From assembly GCF_000503055.1 (NCBI RefSeq), contig NZ_AYVY01000002.1, positions 105,959 to 169,958 of the forward strand: a DNA stretch of 64,000 nucleotides, in the 5' to 3' direction. A program made the position numbers and the translations under genes. Each line of letters starts with the position of its first letter. The first letter of the stretch is position 1. Under the pieces are notes generated by a model that made no database searches, was not told where the DNA came from, and saw nothing but the letters and a program-made list of their open reading frames with translations. Below are positions 37,309 through 45,655 of the stretch, piece after piece. The DNA comes from Mesorhizobium sp. LSHC420B00 (GTDB lineage: Bacteria > Pseudomonadota > Alphaproteobacteria > Rhizobiales > Rhizobiaceae).

Positions 37309-38494
37309 CGAGCCTCCTTGCTGTCCAGTCGTGCAGCCGCTCAGCTGCCTGTTGCATCTGCGCCAAGTTCTTGGCCTCGCCGGCGGCTTGCGAGCGCATC
37401 GTGAAGCCGCCAGCTTGCTCCTTATCGCGAGAGTCGAGCCAGTGGTCGAGCGCTGTGCCTTGCAACCCTTGCGGTGCCCCGAGCAGCGCGCCGGCGCGCA
37501 CCCGCATCAAGGCCGCATAGCGGCTTCCCAGCTCGTCCAGCCGGCCGGCACGCCGCATGAGCATCGCCGTCGTATCGACCAGCGCACGCTTGCCGAAAGC
37601 AATTGCACGCTGGTCGGCACGCGGCGGGCCGAATCGGCCGAGGCCATGCAGGAACGCCAGCGCCGCAGCGACCAGGATCGTCAGTGTCAGCGCCAGGAAG
37701 GGCGGCTCGACCAGAAGCTTGGCCAGATCATACTTCCGCCCCGCGCCGTGCAGCGTCAGATCGAACATCACCGGCCCGTCGTCCGGCTGGAGCAAGGCGA
37801 TCAGCCCGAGCGCCGCTGCCGCCTTGTCGGGATCCTTGAGGGCGGCGTTGTTGATCAGGTCGGGGTCGGTCAGGATATAGAACGGCTTGTTCTCCACTTG
37901 CGTCAGCACGGCCTGGCCTTTGCCGGCTGCAATGACCGGGTGGTCGTCCGCTACCCACTGCAATTCGTCCGGGGTGTTGACGAGCTGGCCCTCGATGTCG
38001 AGTTGCTTTGGGGTACTCTGGCCAGCACCGATCTTTGCATCGGCGATCCGGCCAAGCCATTCGTTCACCACCGAACCGGGCAATCGCCCGAATTTCATAT
38101 TCCAGCCTTCGTGCTCCTGCAGCGGCAGGATCTGCCATTTGGGCAGCACGAAGAGCGTGTTCTGGTTCTGACGAAGGTCGAGGATGTGGTCGAGAGCCTC
38201 CGGATCGCTGTCTGGCGAGATGGTGACGATCAGCAGCATGTCGGTGCCGAGATCGTCCTCGGTCCGCGCCATGAAGGGCGGTTCGCCGGTCAGCTTCAGC
38301 CATTCCGCCAGGCCGGCGTAGCCGACGCCGCTTTTCGACAACGGCGTGGCGCCGCCATTGCCGGGTTGCCGGAAATCGGGAGCATAGGTGGACAGCAGGA
38401 AGAAACCGGCTGCCGCAAGCAGGCTGGCGAAAATCCCCCAAAACAGTGTCTTTCGATTGAACGGCTCCTGCGCCTCGACCGCCGGTGCGCTCAC
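37295..38494 (-). CDS. DUF4350 domain-containing membrane protein
   Basis: A 399-aa protein with a helix at about 18-38, an extracytoplasmic DUF4350 domain ('TPLSKSGVGYAGLAEWLKLTGEPPF', 'MLLIVTISPDSDPEAL') and a second helix at about 265-285, then a cytoplasmic tail. The glutamine amidotransferase-like DUF4350 fold is the standard third component of MoxR/DUF58 operons. It overlaps the DUF4129 gene by 4 bp. Confidence 0.85.
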   Translation of the reverse strand: MSAPAVEAQEPFNRKTLFWGIFASLLAAAGFFLLSTYAPDFRQPGNGGATPLSKSGVGYAGLAEWLKLTGEPPFMARTEDDLGTDMLLIVTISPDSDPEALDHILDLRQNQNTLFVLPKWQILPLQEHEGWNMKFGRLPGSVVNEWLGRIADAKIGAGQSTPKQLDIEGQLVNTPDELQWVADDHPVIAAGKGQAVLTQVENKPFYILTDPDLINNAALKDPDKAAAALGLIALLQPDDGPVMFDLTLHGAGRKYDLAKLLVEPPFLALTLTILVAAALAFLHGLGRFGPPRADQRAIAFGKRALVDTTAMLMRRAGRLDELGSRYAALMRVRAGALLGAPQGLQGTALDHWLDSRDKEQAGGFTMRSQAAGEAKNLAQMQQAAERLHDWTARRLGERR

Positions 38495-39123
38495 GTCCAG
38501 GCATCCCGGAAGGCGAAACGTTCATAGGCGCCGCGTGCTTGCCGCCAGCCTTCCGCGCCGACCGGCCGGCGCGCGAACAGCGCCGTCTCGACAATGCGGG
38601 CGATCTCGGTAAACGCATGGCGTGCCCTTCCCGGCAGGGAAGGAGCATTGGCGATGTCGCGCGCGGTGAGCGACGGGCGCAGGAAGTCCGGCAGCCGGCT
38701 GGCAATATCGGCGACGCTGCGCCGAAGCAGCAAGTGAACCGCCTCGTCATAGTCGCCGCGTGCGGCCAGCGCATCCGCTTCCGACAGCAGGATCTGCGCG
38801 GCGCCCGCGTCGGGACGCCAGGTCTCTTCGGCCTCGGCCTCGGGCCGCGCGCGCTGCCACGGCAGGTGCCAGGCGATGCCTTTCACCTCGAAGAAGACCA
38901 AAAGCAGGATGATTGCGGCGCCCGATATCACCGCCCCCCAGAACAGATAGATCATGTAGGGACCGAGCGATGACAAAAGATCGAGCAGCGGCTTCAGCCA
39001 GTCGGGCGGCTGGGGCGGCACATAGGCCGGCAGGTCGAACTGGATCGACTCATCGGCGATCAGCTGCTTGTGCAGATTGGTCAGCCATTCGGCTTCCGCT
39101 GTGCCTGGCTGTGCCACCGTCAC
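38491..39123 (-). CDS. DUF4129 domain-containing protein
   Basis: About 210 aa with one membrane helix ('SLGPYMIYLFWGAVISGAAIILLLVFFEV') and a C-terminal DUF4129 domain ('DALAARGDYDEAVHLLLRRSVADIASRLPDFLRPSLTARDIA'). It is the first gene of the operon. The start is probably the GTG at 39123 (or the GTG at 39117), with GGGGAG upstream; the longer frame to 39183 has no ribosome binding site. Confidence 0.78.
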   Translation of the reverse strand: MTVAQPGTAEAEWLTNLHKQLIADESIQFDLPAYVPPQPPDWLKPLLDLLSSLGPYMIYLFWGAVISGAAIILLLVFFEVKGIAWHLPWQRARPEAEAEETWRPDAGAAQILLSEADALAARGDYDEAVHLLLRRSVADIASRLPDFLRPSLTARDIANAPSLPGRARHAFTEIARIVETALFARRPVGAEGWRQARGAYERFAFRDAWT

Positions 39124-39266
39124 CCGCTCCCCTGCAACCTGCAGTTCCCAGCCGACACTGACAATGCAGCACAAGAATTGCAAGTGGGCTGGACGCCCAC
39201 GGTTAATCTTGGCAGAATTGCTATTAGGGCGCCGTGATACTGTTACGGCGAAACACGGGGGGAATC

Positions 39267-40049
39267 ATGGCTTCAACGACACTGGAACGGCCTGAGAAAT
39301 TCGAGATCGGCAGAGTGTTCAACAACAGCTTCGCCGTGATCGGCCGCAACATCGGCTTATGCCTTGGGCTCGCGCTGCTGTTTTCAGGCTTGCCGGCGAT
39401 TATTCTTCGGCTGTGGAGCCAACCGCAACTAGATGCGGTTCTGCAGGGCGACCCCGGCGCCGCGGCCGATCCCTCGATGATGTTTCAGAATTCATGGATT
39501 ACGGTTATTGCGGGATTGCTATCCTTCGTTTTCGCGCTGCTGCTCCAGTCGGCGCTGGTGCGGGCAACGATCGAGGACTTGAACGGCAAGCGGCCGACCT
39601 TTGGCGACTGCATTCAGATAGCCATCCGCAATTTGCTGCCGACCCTTGGTATTGGACTGCTCGTCGGCCTGGGTGCGGGCCTGGCGTCGATAGCTTTGCT
39701 GGTTCCCGGCATCATCTTGTGGCTCGGATGGTGCGTGGCGGTGCCGGTTCTGATCCAGGAGCGGCTTGGCGTGTTCGGTTCGATGTCGCGCAGCCGTGTC
39801 CTGACCAAGGGCAACCGCTGGCCGCTATTTGGCCTTTTCCTGATCCTGATGGTCATCGCGATGGTCATCCAGTGGGTGATGCTGGCAGTCATCGTCATGT
39901 TTGGCGGGATCATTGCCGATGTGGCGGCAGCCTTGGTGTCGACCGTGCTGTCGATGGTGCTGTCGGTCGCCACGGCGGTCAGCTATGTCGAGCTGCGGCA
40001 GGTCAAGGAAGGCACCAGCGTCGAAGAACTGTCGCAAATCTTCTCCTGA
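39267..40049 (+). CDS. multi-pass membrane protein (glycerophosphodiester phosphodiesterase membrane-domain-like)
   Basis: A 260-aa protein, MASTTLERPEKFEIGRVFNNSFAVIGRN..., with five or six hydrophobic helices and conserved features of the YciC/GDPD membrane-domain group ('VPGIILWLGWCVAVPVLIQERLGVFGSMSRSRVLTKGNRW'). GGGGGGA lies before the ATG, which decides against an upstream start at 39234. It is divergent from the MoxR operon. The role is unknown; related proteins are membrane-embedded and often envelope-linked. Confidence 0.72.
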   Translation: MASTTLERPEKFEIGRVFNNSFAVIGRNIGLCLGLALLFSGLPAIILRLWSQPQLDAVLQGDPGAAADPSMMFQNSWITVIAGLLSFVFALLLQSALVRATIEDLNGKRPTFGDCIQIAIRNLLPTLGIGLLVGLGAGLASIALLVPGIILWLGWCVAVPVLIQERLGVFGSMSRSRVLTKGNRWPLFGLFLILMVIAMVIQWVMLAVIVMFGGIIADVAAALVSTVLSMVLSVATAVSYVELRQVKEGTSVEELSQIFS

Positions 40050-40109
40050 GGACGGTGGAGGCTTTTCACCGGCTGGCATCTTGCGTTGCGGTCGAGCAGC
40101 CGAGCTCGG

Positions 40110-40886
40110 TCATAACGCCTTTGTCTGTGCCGGCAACGCTGCTGCCAGGCGGTGCGCCCATTCCTCGATGCCGGAGCGGCCCGCCAGCAGGTCCTGCCTG
40201 ATCTCGACGAGGACGGCTGGAATGCCGCGATCGTCGCCATGGACCGGTATGGCGTAGTCGCCCTCGCGGCTGATCACGTAAGGCTCGTTTGCCGCGACGT
40301 TGAGCCCGATGCCGGCGCCCAGGCCGGCAAGCATTGCCTGGCCGAAATCGATTGCCCGGTCGTAAAGCACGCCGGCATGCCAGGGCCTGCCAACACCGAG
40401 GTAGACCGGCGTGAAGGAGTGGATCGTCGCGATCCGTGTCGCTCTGCCCTGCTTCGCCCGCTCGTCGAGATGGGCAGCGACGCGGTCATGAAACGGCGCG
40501 AACATGATCTCGGCGCGCCGGCTTCGCTCCTCCGGATCGAGGCCGACATTGCCGGGGATCTCAGTGTCCTCCGATAGCACCGGAATGCTGCCGCTGGAAC
40601 CAAGCGGCCGGTTGAGATCGATCAAAAGCCGCGAATAGGAGCTGAGGAAGGCCGGAGCATCGAGCAGCTTCGACAGAAGGCGGGTCACTTCGGCGGCGCC
40701 GATATCCCAGGCGATATGGCGCTGCAAATGGCTGCTGTCGAGACCAAGCCGCGCATACTCGGCCGGGATGTGATTTGACGCGTGCTCGCATATCAGAACG
40801 ATATCGGAACGCCCCGTTTCGTTGATTGCGTCGACCGCGGGTGGCCAACCTTCCGGTAGGATGGCGTTGGCAAGTGGCTCAGCCAT
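40110..40886 (-). CDS. N-formylglutamate amidohydrolase family protein
   Basis: A 258-aa protein with the N-formylglutamate amidohydrolase motifs 'DIVLICEHASNHIPAEYARLGL', 'SSYSRLLIDLNRPLGSSGSIPVLSEDTEIPGN', 'ATIHSFTPVYLG' and 'AVLVEIRQDLL'. It is only distantly similar to hutG at 13.9 kb. The ATG overlaps the stop of the glutamine-synthetase homologue, so it is the third gene of that operon and lies downstream of the IS insertion, where polar effects are likely. Substrate probably an N-acyl or N-formyl amino acid; inferred from family only. Confidence 0.85.
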   Translation of the reverse strand: MAEPLANAILPEGWPPAVDAINETGRSDIVLICEHASNHIPAEYARLGLDSSHLQRHIAWDIGAAEVTRLLSKLLDAPAFLSSYSRLLIDLNRPLGSSGSIPVLSEDTEIPGNVGLDPEERSRRAEIMFAPFHDRVAAHLDERAKQGRATRIATIHSFTPVYLGVGRPWHAGVLYDRAIDFGQAMLAGLGAGIGLNVAANEPYVISREGDYAIPVHGDDRGIPAVLVEIRQDLLAGRSGIEEWAHRLAAALPAQTKAL

Positions 40887-41718
40887 CAATACAGCGTCCG
40901 GTAAAGGTCGCAGACTGCCACTGGATCAAGCCCGGCAAGGCGCTCGGTCTCATGCCGCTTGAGGCCGACAAAGGTCTCGACGAACACCGGCGCGAACCAT
41001 CCTGTCACGGTCTTGTCGGCAACGAGCGCGTCGAGTGCCGCCGGCAGCGTTTCCGGCAGCCGTACGAGGCCAAGCTTCTTGCGTTCGGCGGCGCTCATCT
41101 GCGTCGGGTCGCCGGTGACCAGCGGCGGCGCCGGCAGCTTGGCCTTCAGCCCTTCCAGCCCGGCGCGCACGATCGCCGCCAGCGACAAATAGGGATTGCC
41201 GGTGGCGTCGGCTGCCCGGTATTCGATGTTGTACTGCCGCGCCGGATCGCGCCCGCCGATGGTCACCGTCGGGCAGATGCGTAAGGACGCCTCGCGGTCG
41301 CGATCGGCAAGCCAAGTGTAGGACGAACTCCAGCTATGCGGCTTCAGCCGGTAGTAGGACGACACACTCGCCGCCGTCATGGCGGTGATCGCGGGCAGGT
41401 GGCGCAGCACGCCGGCGCAGAACGAAGCGGTCCGGCTGGAAAGACCGCCCGGCTGGGCCGGATCGTAGGTCGCCGGCTTGCCGGCCTCGTCGACGAAACT
41501 GAAATGGATGTGGACGCCGTTGCCGACGGCATCCGGCGCGATCTTGGGCGCGAAGCTCGCCCGCCAGCCGGCACATCGCGCGACTTCGCGCGTGATCTCA
41601 CGGATGGCGACCGCGCGATCGGCCGCGGCGACCGCATCGGCTGGCTCGCATGTCACCTCGAATTGGTCGGTGCCGAATTCGGCGATCACCACTTCGGGCG
41701 CGACGCCGGCTTCCGCTA

Positions 41719-42764
41719 GAGTCTTTCACGTTGTGACGGAAGCGTAGCCGGCGTTTGCGAAGTAGTTGTTGCATTCGGTTGCCTCGATCGTTTCAACGAG
41801 GTGGCCGATGTGGCGCCAAGTGTCCTCGACGGTACGCTTCTGCGCTTGGCGCATCCAGTGTTTGATTTTGGCAAAGGCCTGCTCGATCGGGTTGAGGTCG
41901 GGAGAGTAGGGCGGCAAATACCAAAGCCTGGCGCCGGCGGCCTTGATCATCTGTCTGATGGCGGCCGACTTATGGCTTCCCAGATTATCCATGATGACGA
42001 TATCGCCGGGCTTCAGCACGGTGATGAGCTGTTGCTCGACATAGGCGCGGAAGCATTGGCCGTTGATCGGGCCGTCGAAGACGCAAGGTGCCGCGAGCCT
42101 ATCGCAGCGTAGCGCGCCGAGGAAGGTCAGCGTGCGCCAGTGGCCGTGCGGGGCCAAGCCGCGCAGCCGCTTGCCCTTCGGCCCCCAACCGCGCAGCGGA
42201 GCCATGTTGGTCTTGATCCAGGTCTCATCGATGAAGACCAGATGCTGCGGATCGAGGCCGGCCTGCCAAGAGCGCCATCGCTGACGCCTGCGGGCAATAT
42301 CGGCGCGCGCCTGCTCAAGGGCGAACAGCGTTTTTTTTGAAGCTCAGGCCCTCGCGCCTCAAGAACATCCAGACCGCGTTGTGCGAGACCTTGACCCCGC
42401 GTGCGGCCAACTCATCCTTCAGACCGTGCAGCGTCAGATGCGGTGTCTCACGCAGACGCGCCTCGATGAAGGCACGGTGCGGCTCCAGCACCCTCTTGCG
42501 ATGTCCGCCCATCTTGCCAGGCGCAACCGAGCCAGTCGCCCGATGGCGCTGCAACAACTTCACCGCCGCCGAAACCGAAATGCCGAACCGTTTCGCGGCC
42601 GACCGGCGGCTCTCGCCACCCAAAACCGCCGCTACAACACGTTCGCGAAGATCATCCGAAAGCGGTCGCGTCATCCGATGCTGGCCTCCTTCCAGCCAGC
42701 ATCTTGAATCACAGAACCGACTGATCGGGAATCCCCTTCGATTCCGTCAAATCAGGAACCGCTC
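41719..42764 (-). mobile_element. IS630-family insertion sequence, complete
   Basis: A 1046-bp element flanked by TA on both sides (41717-41718 and 42765-42766), the target duplication of IS630/Tc1 elements. The terminal inverted repeats begin GAG and share TGACGGAA at their inner end (16 of 23 positions match). The transposase is on the minus strand in two frames. The ends, target duplication and intact flanking frame indicate a recent insertion. Confidence 0.95.
41726..42674 (-). CDS. IS630-family transposase, two overlapping frames (OrfA/OrfB)
   Basis: OrfA (42674 to 42315, 119 aa) holds the HTH region 'DDLRERVVAAVLGGESRRSAAKRFGISVSAAVKLLQRHR'. OrfB (frame open from about 42337 to 41726) holds the DDE catalytic domain: 'HLVFIDETW', 'GDIVIMDNLGSHKS' and 'YLPPYSPDLNPIEQAFAKIKHWMR'. 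The frames differ by one base and meet at a run of eight A residues on the coding strand (42338-42331), a likely slippage site for making the fused protein. All three acidic catalytic residues are present. Confidence 0.93.
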
Positions 42765-43249
42765 TAGCGCCGCCATCAGATTGGCGGCAAACGGATCGGC
42801 GCGGCGCAATGCGGCCAACGACATCGAATGAGCCGGCCCAAAGTCGCCCTCGATATGGAATTCATGCTCGAACGCGGCGATGACGGAAAGCCCGGTCGCC
42901 GCCTTCAACTCCGCCAGCGCATCGCTCAGCATGGTCCGCGTACAGCCGACCCACGGGCTGCCGTCCAGTTCGACGATGTTGCCGGCGACCATGTCGAACG
43001 GTGTCGGCGATCCGGTCAGCGCCGTGCGAAACCGCGCGTTGAGATCGGGAATGAGCCGCACATCGCCGGACGAGTCCCAGGGATTGGGGTCGACGATGGA
43101 ATTGAAGGGCGTCAGCGACAGATTGGCCTGCAGCCAGCCGACGCCGGTCGCGGCGATCTTCTGCAGCTTGCTTTCGACGGCGGAGCGGCCGCGCGTGATC
43201 GCCGAAAGGTCGGTGGTGACGACGGCAACGAGCGGTTCGACGGTCGATG

Positions 43250-43897
43250 TCATGTAGCTTTTCCCAAGGCTTCGAAACGGGCAGTAATGATGGCGGTGTC
43301 GGCGATCCAGCAATAGCCGCCGAACGCCTCGAGCGCGCCATCATGGCGCTCCTGCGAGGCGGCGGCGCAAGCGTCCGATACGCAGGTGACGAGGTAGCCG
43401 CGATCGGCGGCATCGCGCACCGCCATGTCGACGCACTGGTCGGTCATAATGCCGGCGACGATCAGGTAACGCACGCCGAGGTTTTTCAGGACATAGTCGA
43501 TGTTGGTTGAGTTGAAGACGCCCGACGATGTCTTCGGCAGCATGATCTCGTCGCCGACCGGCGCCAGCGACGGCACCGGCAGGCCCTCCGGCCGGCTCGG
43601 CGCGATATGGATCGGCGTCAGCTTGTGGTCGAGCGAGCGGTCGCGGCCGTCTTGGGTCAGGCTCTGGATGATGGTGTGGATCACCTCGACGCCGTTGGCC
43701 CGCGCCGCCGCCAGCAGGCGCTCCTGGTTGGGGATCGTTTGCGACGCCGTCTGCCGGTAGAAATAGTGATCGGGGCCGCGCTCCGGATGGGCCGGATCGG
43801 CGCCGGGCTCCAGCCAGACGCGCTGCATGTCGACTAGCAGCAGCGCGGTTTCGCCGGCCCGGAACGGCTCGTTTCGTTTCGGCAATGCTGGCGTCAT
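43250..43897 (-). CDS. isochorismatase-like cysteine hydrolase
   Basis: A 215-aa protein of the isochorismatase/nicotinamidase fold: Asp in 'ALLLVDMQRVWL', Lys in 'MLPKTSSGVFNSTNIDYVL' and the nucleophile Cys in 'VAGIMTDQCVDMAVRDAADRGY'. Such enzymes hydrolyse amides (N-carbamoyl compounds, biuret, nicotinamide). It is the first gene of the operon with the disrupted glutamine-synthetase homologue and the N-formylglutamate-amidohydrolase-like gene; the next start overlaps its stop. The start is the ATG at 43897; a TTG at 43924 would add nine residues. Confidence 0.87.
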   Translation of the reverse strand: MTPALPKRNEPFRAGETALLLVDMQRVWLEPGADPAHPERGPDHYFYRQTASQTIPNQERLLAAARANGVEVIHTIIQSLTQDGRDRSLDHKLTPIHIAPSRPEGLPVPSLAPVGDEIMLPKTSSGVFNSTNIDYVLKNLGVRYLIVAGIMTDQCVDMAVRDAADRGYLVTCVSDACAAASQERHDGALEAFGGYCWIADTAIITARFEALGKAT

Positions 43898-44050
43898 GCT
43901 TGGGGGTCCTGCTTCGCTGATCAAAGTCTGGCTGATTTAGCTGATTTTGGTCCGCGCGTCCTGGCGTGGCGGACACACTTATTGGGAGTATTCGAAGTCG
44001 CTAATTTGAGTTAAACTTTGTTTTCGGGCGTGGAGACGGGGGTCTCTGTC

Positions 44051-44773
44051 ATGATCGATTCAGACGTGTTCGACTTTGTCGAACGCTGCAGGAACCATAC
44101 AGCCACCGGGCCGCTGCTGAGCGACCTTCTTGATACCGTGAGGAATCTCGGCTTCGAACATCTTATCCTGAGCGGCGTGCCGCTCGGTGGCCAGAAGCTT
44201 GCACCCATGGTTGAGCTGAATGGCTGGCCGGCCGGCTGGTTCGAACGCTATGTCGAGGCCGAGCATGCCGCGGCTGATGGTGTCTGCATCTATTCGGCAA
44301 AGACTTTAAAGCCGTTCCTGTGGTCCGATGTCCCGGCAAAGTGGTCGGATACGGAGGGCTCGCGACGCGTCGCTGGCGAGGCGACGGAGTTCGGCATCTG
44401 TAGCGGCTTCGCCGTACCGATGCTCAGCGTTCATCATTGGCAATCCGTGCTGTCGTTTGCCTCTTCCGCGAAGGCCTGCACCCTGTCGCCGCGCCATCAA
44501 GTCCAACTGGTGACCATGGCAGTCTATGCCGGCATGTCGATCCAGGCATTGTCGAATGACGATGACGACCATGAGGGCGTGCTGACCGACCGCGAAAAAG
44601 AAGTGCTCTTGTGGGCCGCGGCCGGCAAGACCTCATCGGAAACCTCACAGATTCTCGGCCTGACCGAGCGTACGGTCAAATGGCACTCAACGCGCGCTCG
44701 CGAGGCTTTTGGCGTCGCAACGACCACGCAAGCGGTCGTTGAGGCTGTGCGCCGGCGTCTGATCCATCCCTAA
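44051..44773 (+). CDS. LuxR-family quorum-sensing regulator
   Basis: A 240-aa protein. The N-terminal autoinducer-binding domain (about 10-165) has the expected Trp/Tyr/Asp residues in 'WPAGWFERYVEAEHAAADGVCIY' and 'FLWSDVP'. The C-terminal LuxR HTH (about 178-240) reads 'LTDREKEVLLWAAAGKTSSETSQILGLTERTVKWHSTRAREAFGV'. It lies 83 bp upstream of luxI in tandem. A TTG at 44018 could extend it by 11 residues, but the ATG gives the better N-terminus. It should bind the acyl-homoserine lactone made by the next gene and act at the lux box between them. Confidence 0.93.
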   Translation: MIDSDVFDFVERCRNHTATGPLLSDLLDTVRNLGFEHLILSGVPLGGQKLAPMVELNGWPAGWFERYVEAEHAAADGVCIYSAKTLKPFLWSDVPAKWSDTEGSRRVAGEATEFGICSGFAVPMLSVHHWQSVLSFASSAKACTLSPRHQVQLVTMAVYAGMSIQALSNDDDDHEGVLTDREKEVLLWAAAGKTSSETSQILGLTERTVKWHSTRAREAFGVATTTQAVVEAVRRRLIHP

Positions 44774-44780
44774 ACGCGTC

Positions 44781-44800
44781 AACTGTCCCATCGGACAGGT
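44781..44800. promoter_or_regulatory. lux box upstream of luxI
   Basis: AACTGTCCCATCGGACAGGT: a 20-bp dyad matching in 7 of 8 arm pairs, with CTGTCC-CATC-GGACAG perfect. It has the size and form of a lux box and lies 56 bp before the luxI start and 7 bp after the luxR stop, so luxI is probably under positive autoinduction. Confidence 0.85.
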
Positions 44801-44856
44801 GACGTATATTAGCGCGACTGCGAGTATCCCTTTGAGAACGATCGGGGGATCGCGCC

Positions 44857-45528
44857 ATGATAACGGCCCACGTAGTCAATGCGCATAACAAGCATCTCTA
44901 CGAAAACGAATTCGACGAGTTTCTGCGCCGCCGGCACGACTTCTTCGTGCACCAGAAACATTGGCGCCCTCCGAGCCCGGACGGTCGCGAGCTGGACCAA
45001 TTCGATACCGACGCGGCGACTTACCTGCTTGGTATTGAAGACGGTCGCGTAGTGACTTCGGCTCGATTGATCCCAACGAGCGAGCCGCACATGGTCTCGG
45101 AGGTCTTTTCTCACATGTGCGAAAGATCGGGCGTCCCGAGGCGTCCCGATTGGGCCGAATGGACCCGCACATTCGTCGTTCCCGATAAGCGAACTGCTGG
45201 ACTGAGGGGCACGCTGACGCAGCTGTGCTGCGCAGTGATGGAATACGCTCTCGACGAGGGCCTCAGCGCCGTCGGCGGCGTCCAGGAAACCTACTTCATG
45301 CCGCACCATGGCGCGCTCAAATGGCGGGCCGAGCCGATGGGCATGGCCAGGGAAGAAAACGGCGAATGGTACATCGTCGCGTATATTGAAGTGAACGAGG
45401 CGGCACTGGCGAGCGTGCGGAAGATCCTGGGGATTGAGGAATCGCTGCTGGTGAGGCGGGGGGCGCAAGTGTCGTTTATAGACGTTCCAGGGATTAGGGC
45501 TGAGTGCGACGTTTCGGAGAGTTTCTGA
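44857..45528 (+). CDS. acyl-homoserine-lactone synthase (LuxI family)
   Basis: A 223-aa LuxI-type enzyme making an N-acyl homoserine lactone from S-adenosylmethionine and an acyl carrier. The conserved N-terminal residues are present: Arg/Phe/Trp in 'LRRRHDFFVHQKHW', the acidic 'DQFDTD', Arg in 'GRVVTSARLIPT' and Glu-Arg in 'WAEWTRTFVV'. The protein is of usual length. The lux box upstream indicates autoinduction. The acyl chain cannot be told from sequence. The low-GC gene cluster begins about 130 bp downstream on the same strand. Confidence 0.93.
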   Translation: MITAHVVNAHNKHLYENEFDEFLRRRHDFFVHQKHWRPPSPDGRELDQFDTDAATYLLGIEDGRVVTSARLIPTSEPHMVSEVFSHMCERSGVPRRPDWAEWTRTFVVPDKRTAGLRGTLTQLCCAVMEYALDEGLSAVGGVQETYFMPHHGALKWRAEPMGMAREENGEWYIVAYIEVNEAALASVRKILGIEESLLVRRGAQVSFIDVPGIRAECDVSESF

Positions 45529-45655
45529 AAATAACCCAAGTTGGTTGACCTGAGTATCACGGGCGCAAGGACAATTGTCACTGGCCAAAGATATCAGGTA
45601 CAGAGCTCTTTCGAATTGAGGAGTGAGAACTACTTAACTCTATTGGGAGGGACTC

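Larger units (their letters stand above)
40886..43253 (-). pseudogene. glutamine synthetase family gene split by an IS630-type insertion
   Basis: The N-terminal part (43253 to 42765, MTSTVEPLVAVVTTDLSAITRGRSAVESKLQKIAATGVGWLQAN...) and the C-terminal part (41716 to 40886, with 'GNGVHIHFSFVDEAG', 'HSWSSSYTWLADRDREASLRICP' and 'QYNIEYRAADATGNPYLSLAAIVRAG') are two pieces of one type I glutamine-synthetase-like enzyme. Removing the element plus one TA copy restores a continuous frame of 439 codons, with the joint reading NLMAALAEAGVAPEVVIAEFG. As it stands, translation stops 7 codons into the element (168 aa). Members of this branch are often gamma-glutamyl-amide synthetases in catabolic operons rather than assimilatory GlnA. 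The start overlaps the isochorismatase gene stop. Confidence 0.93.
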
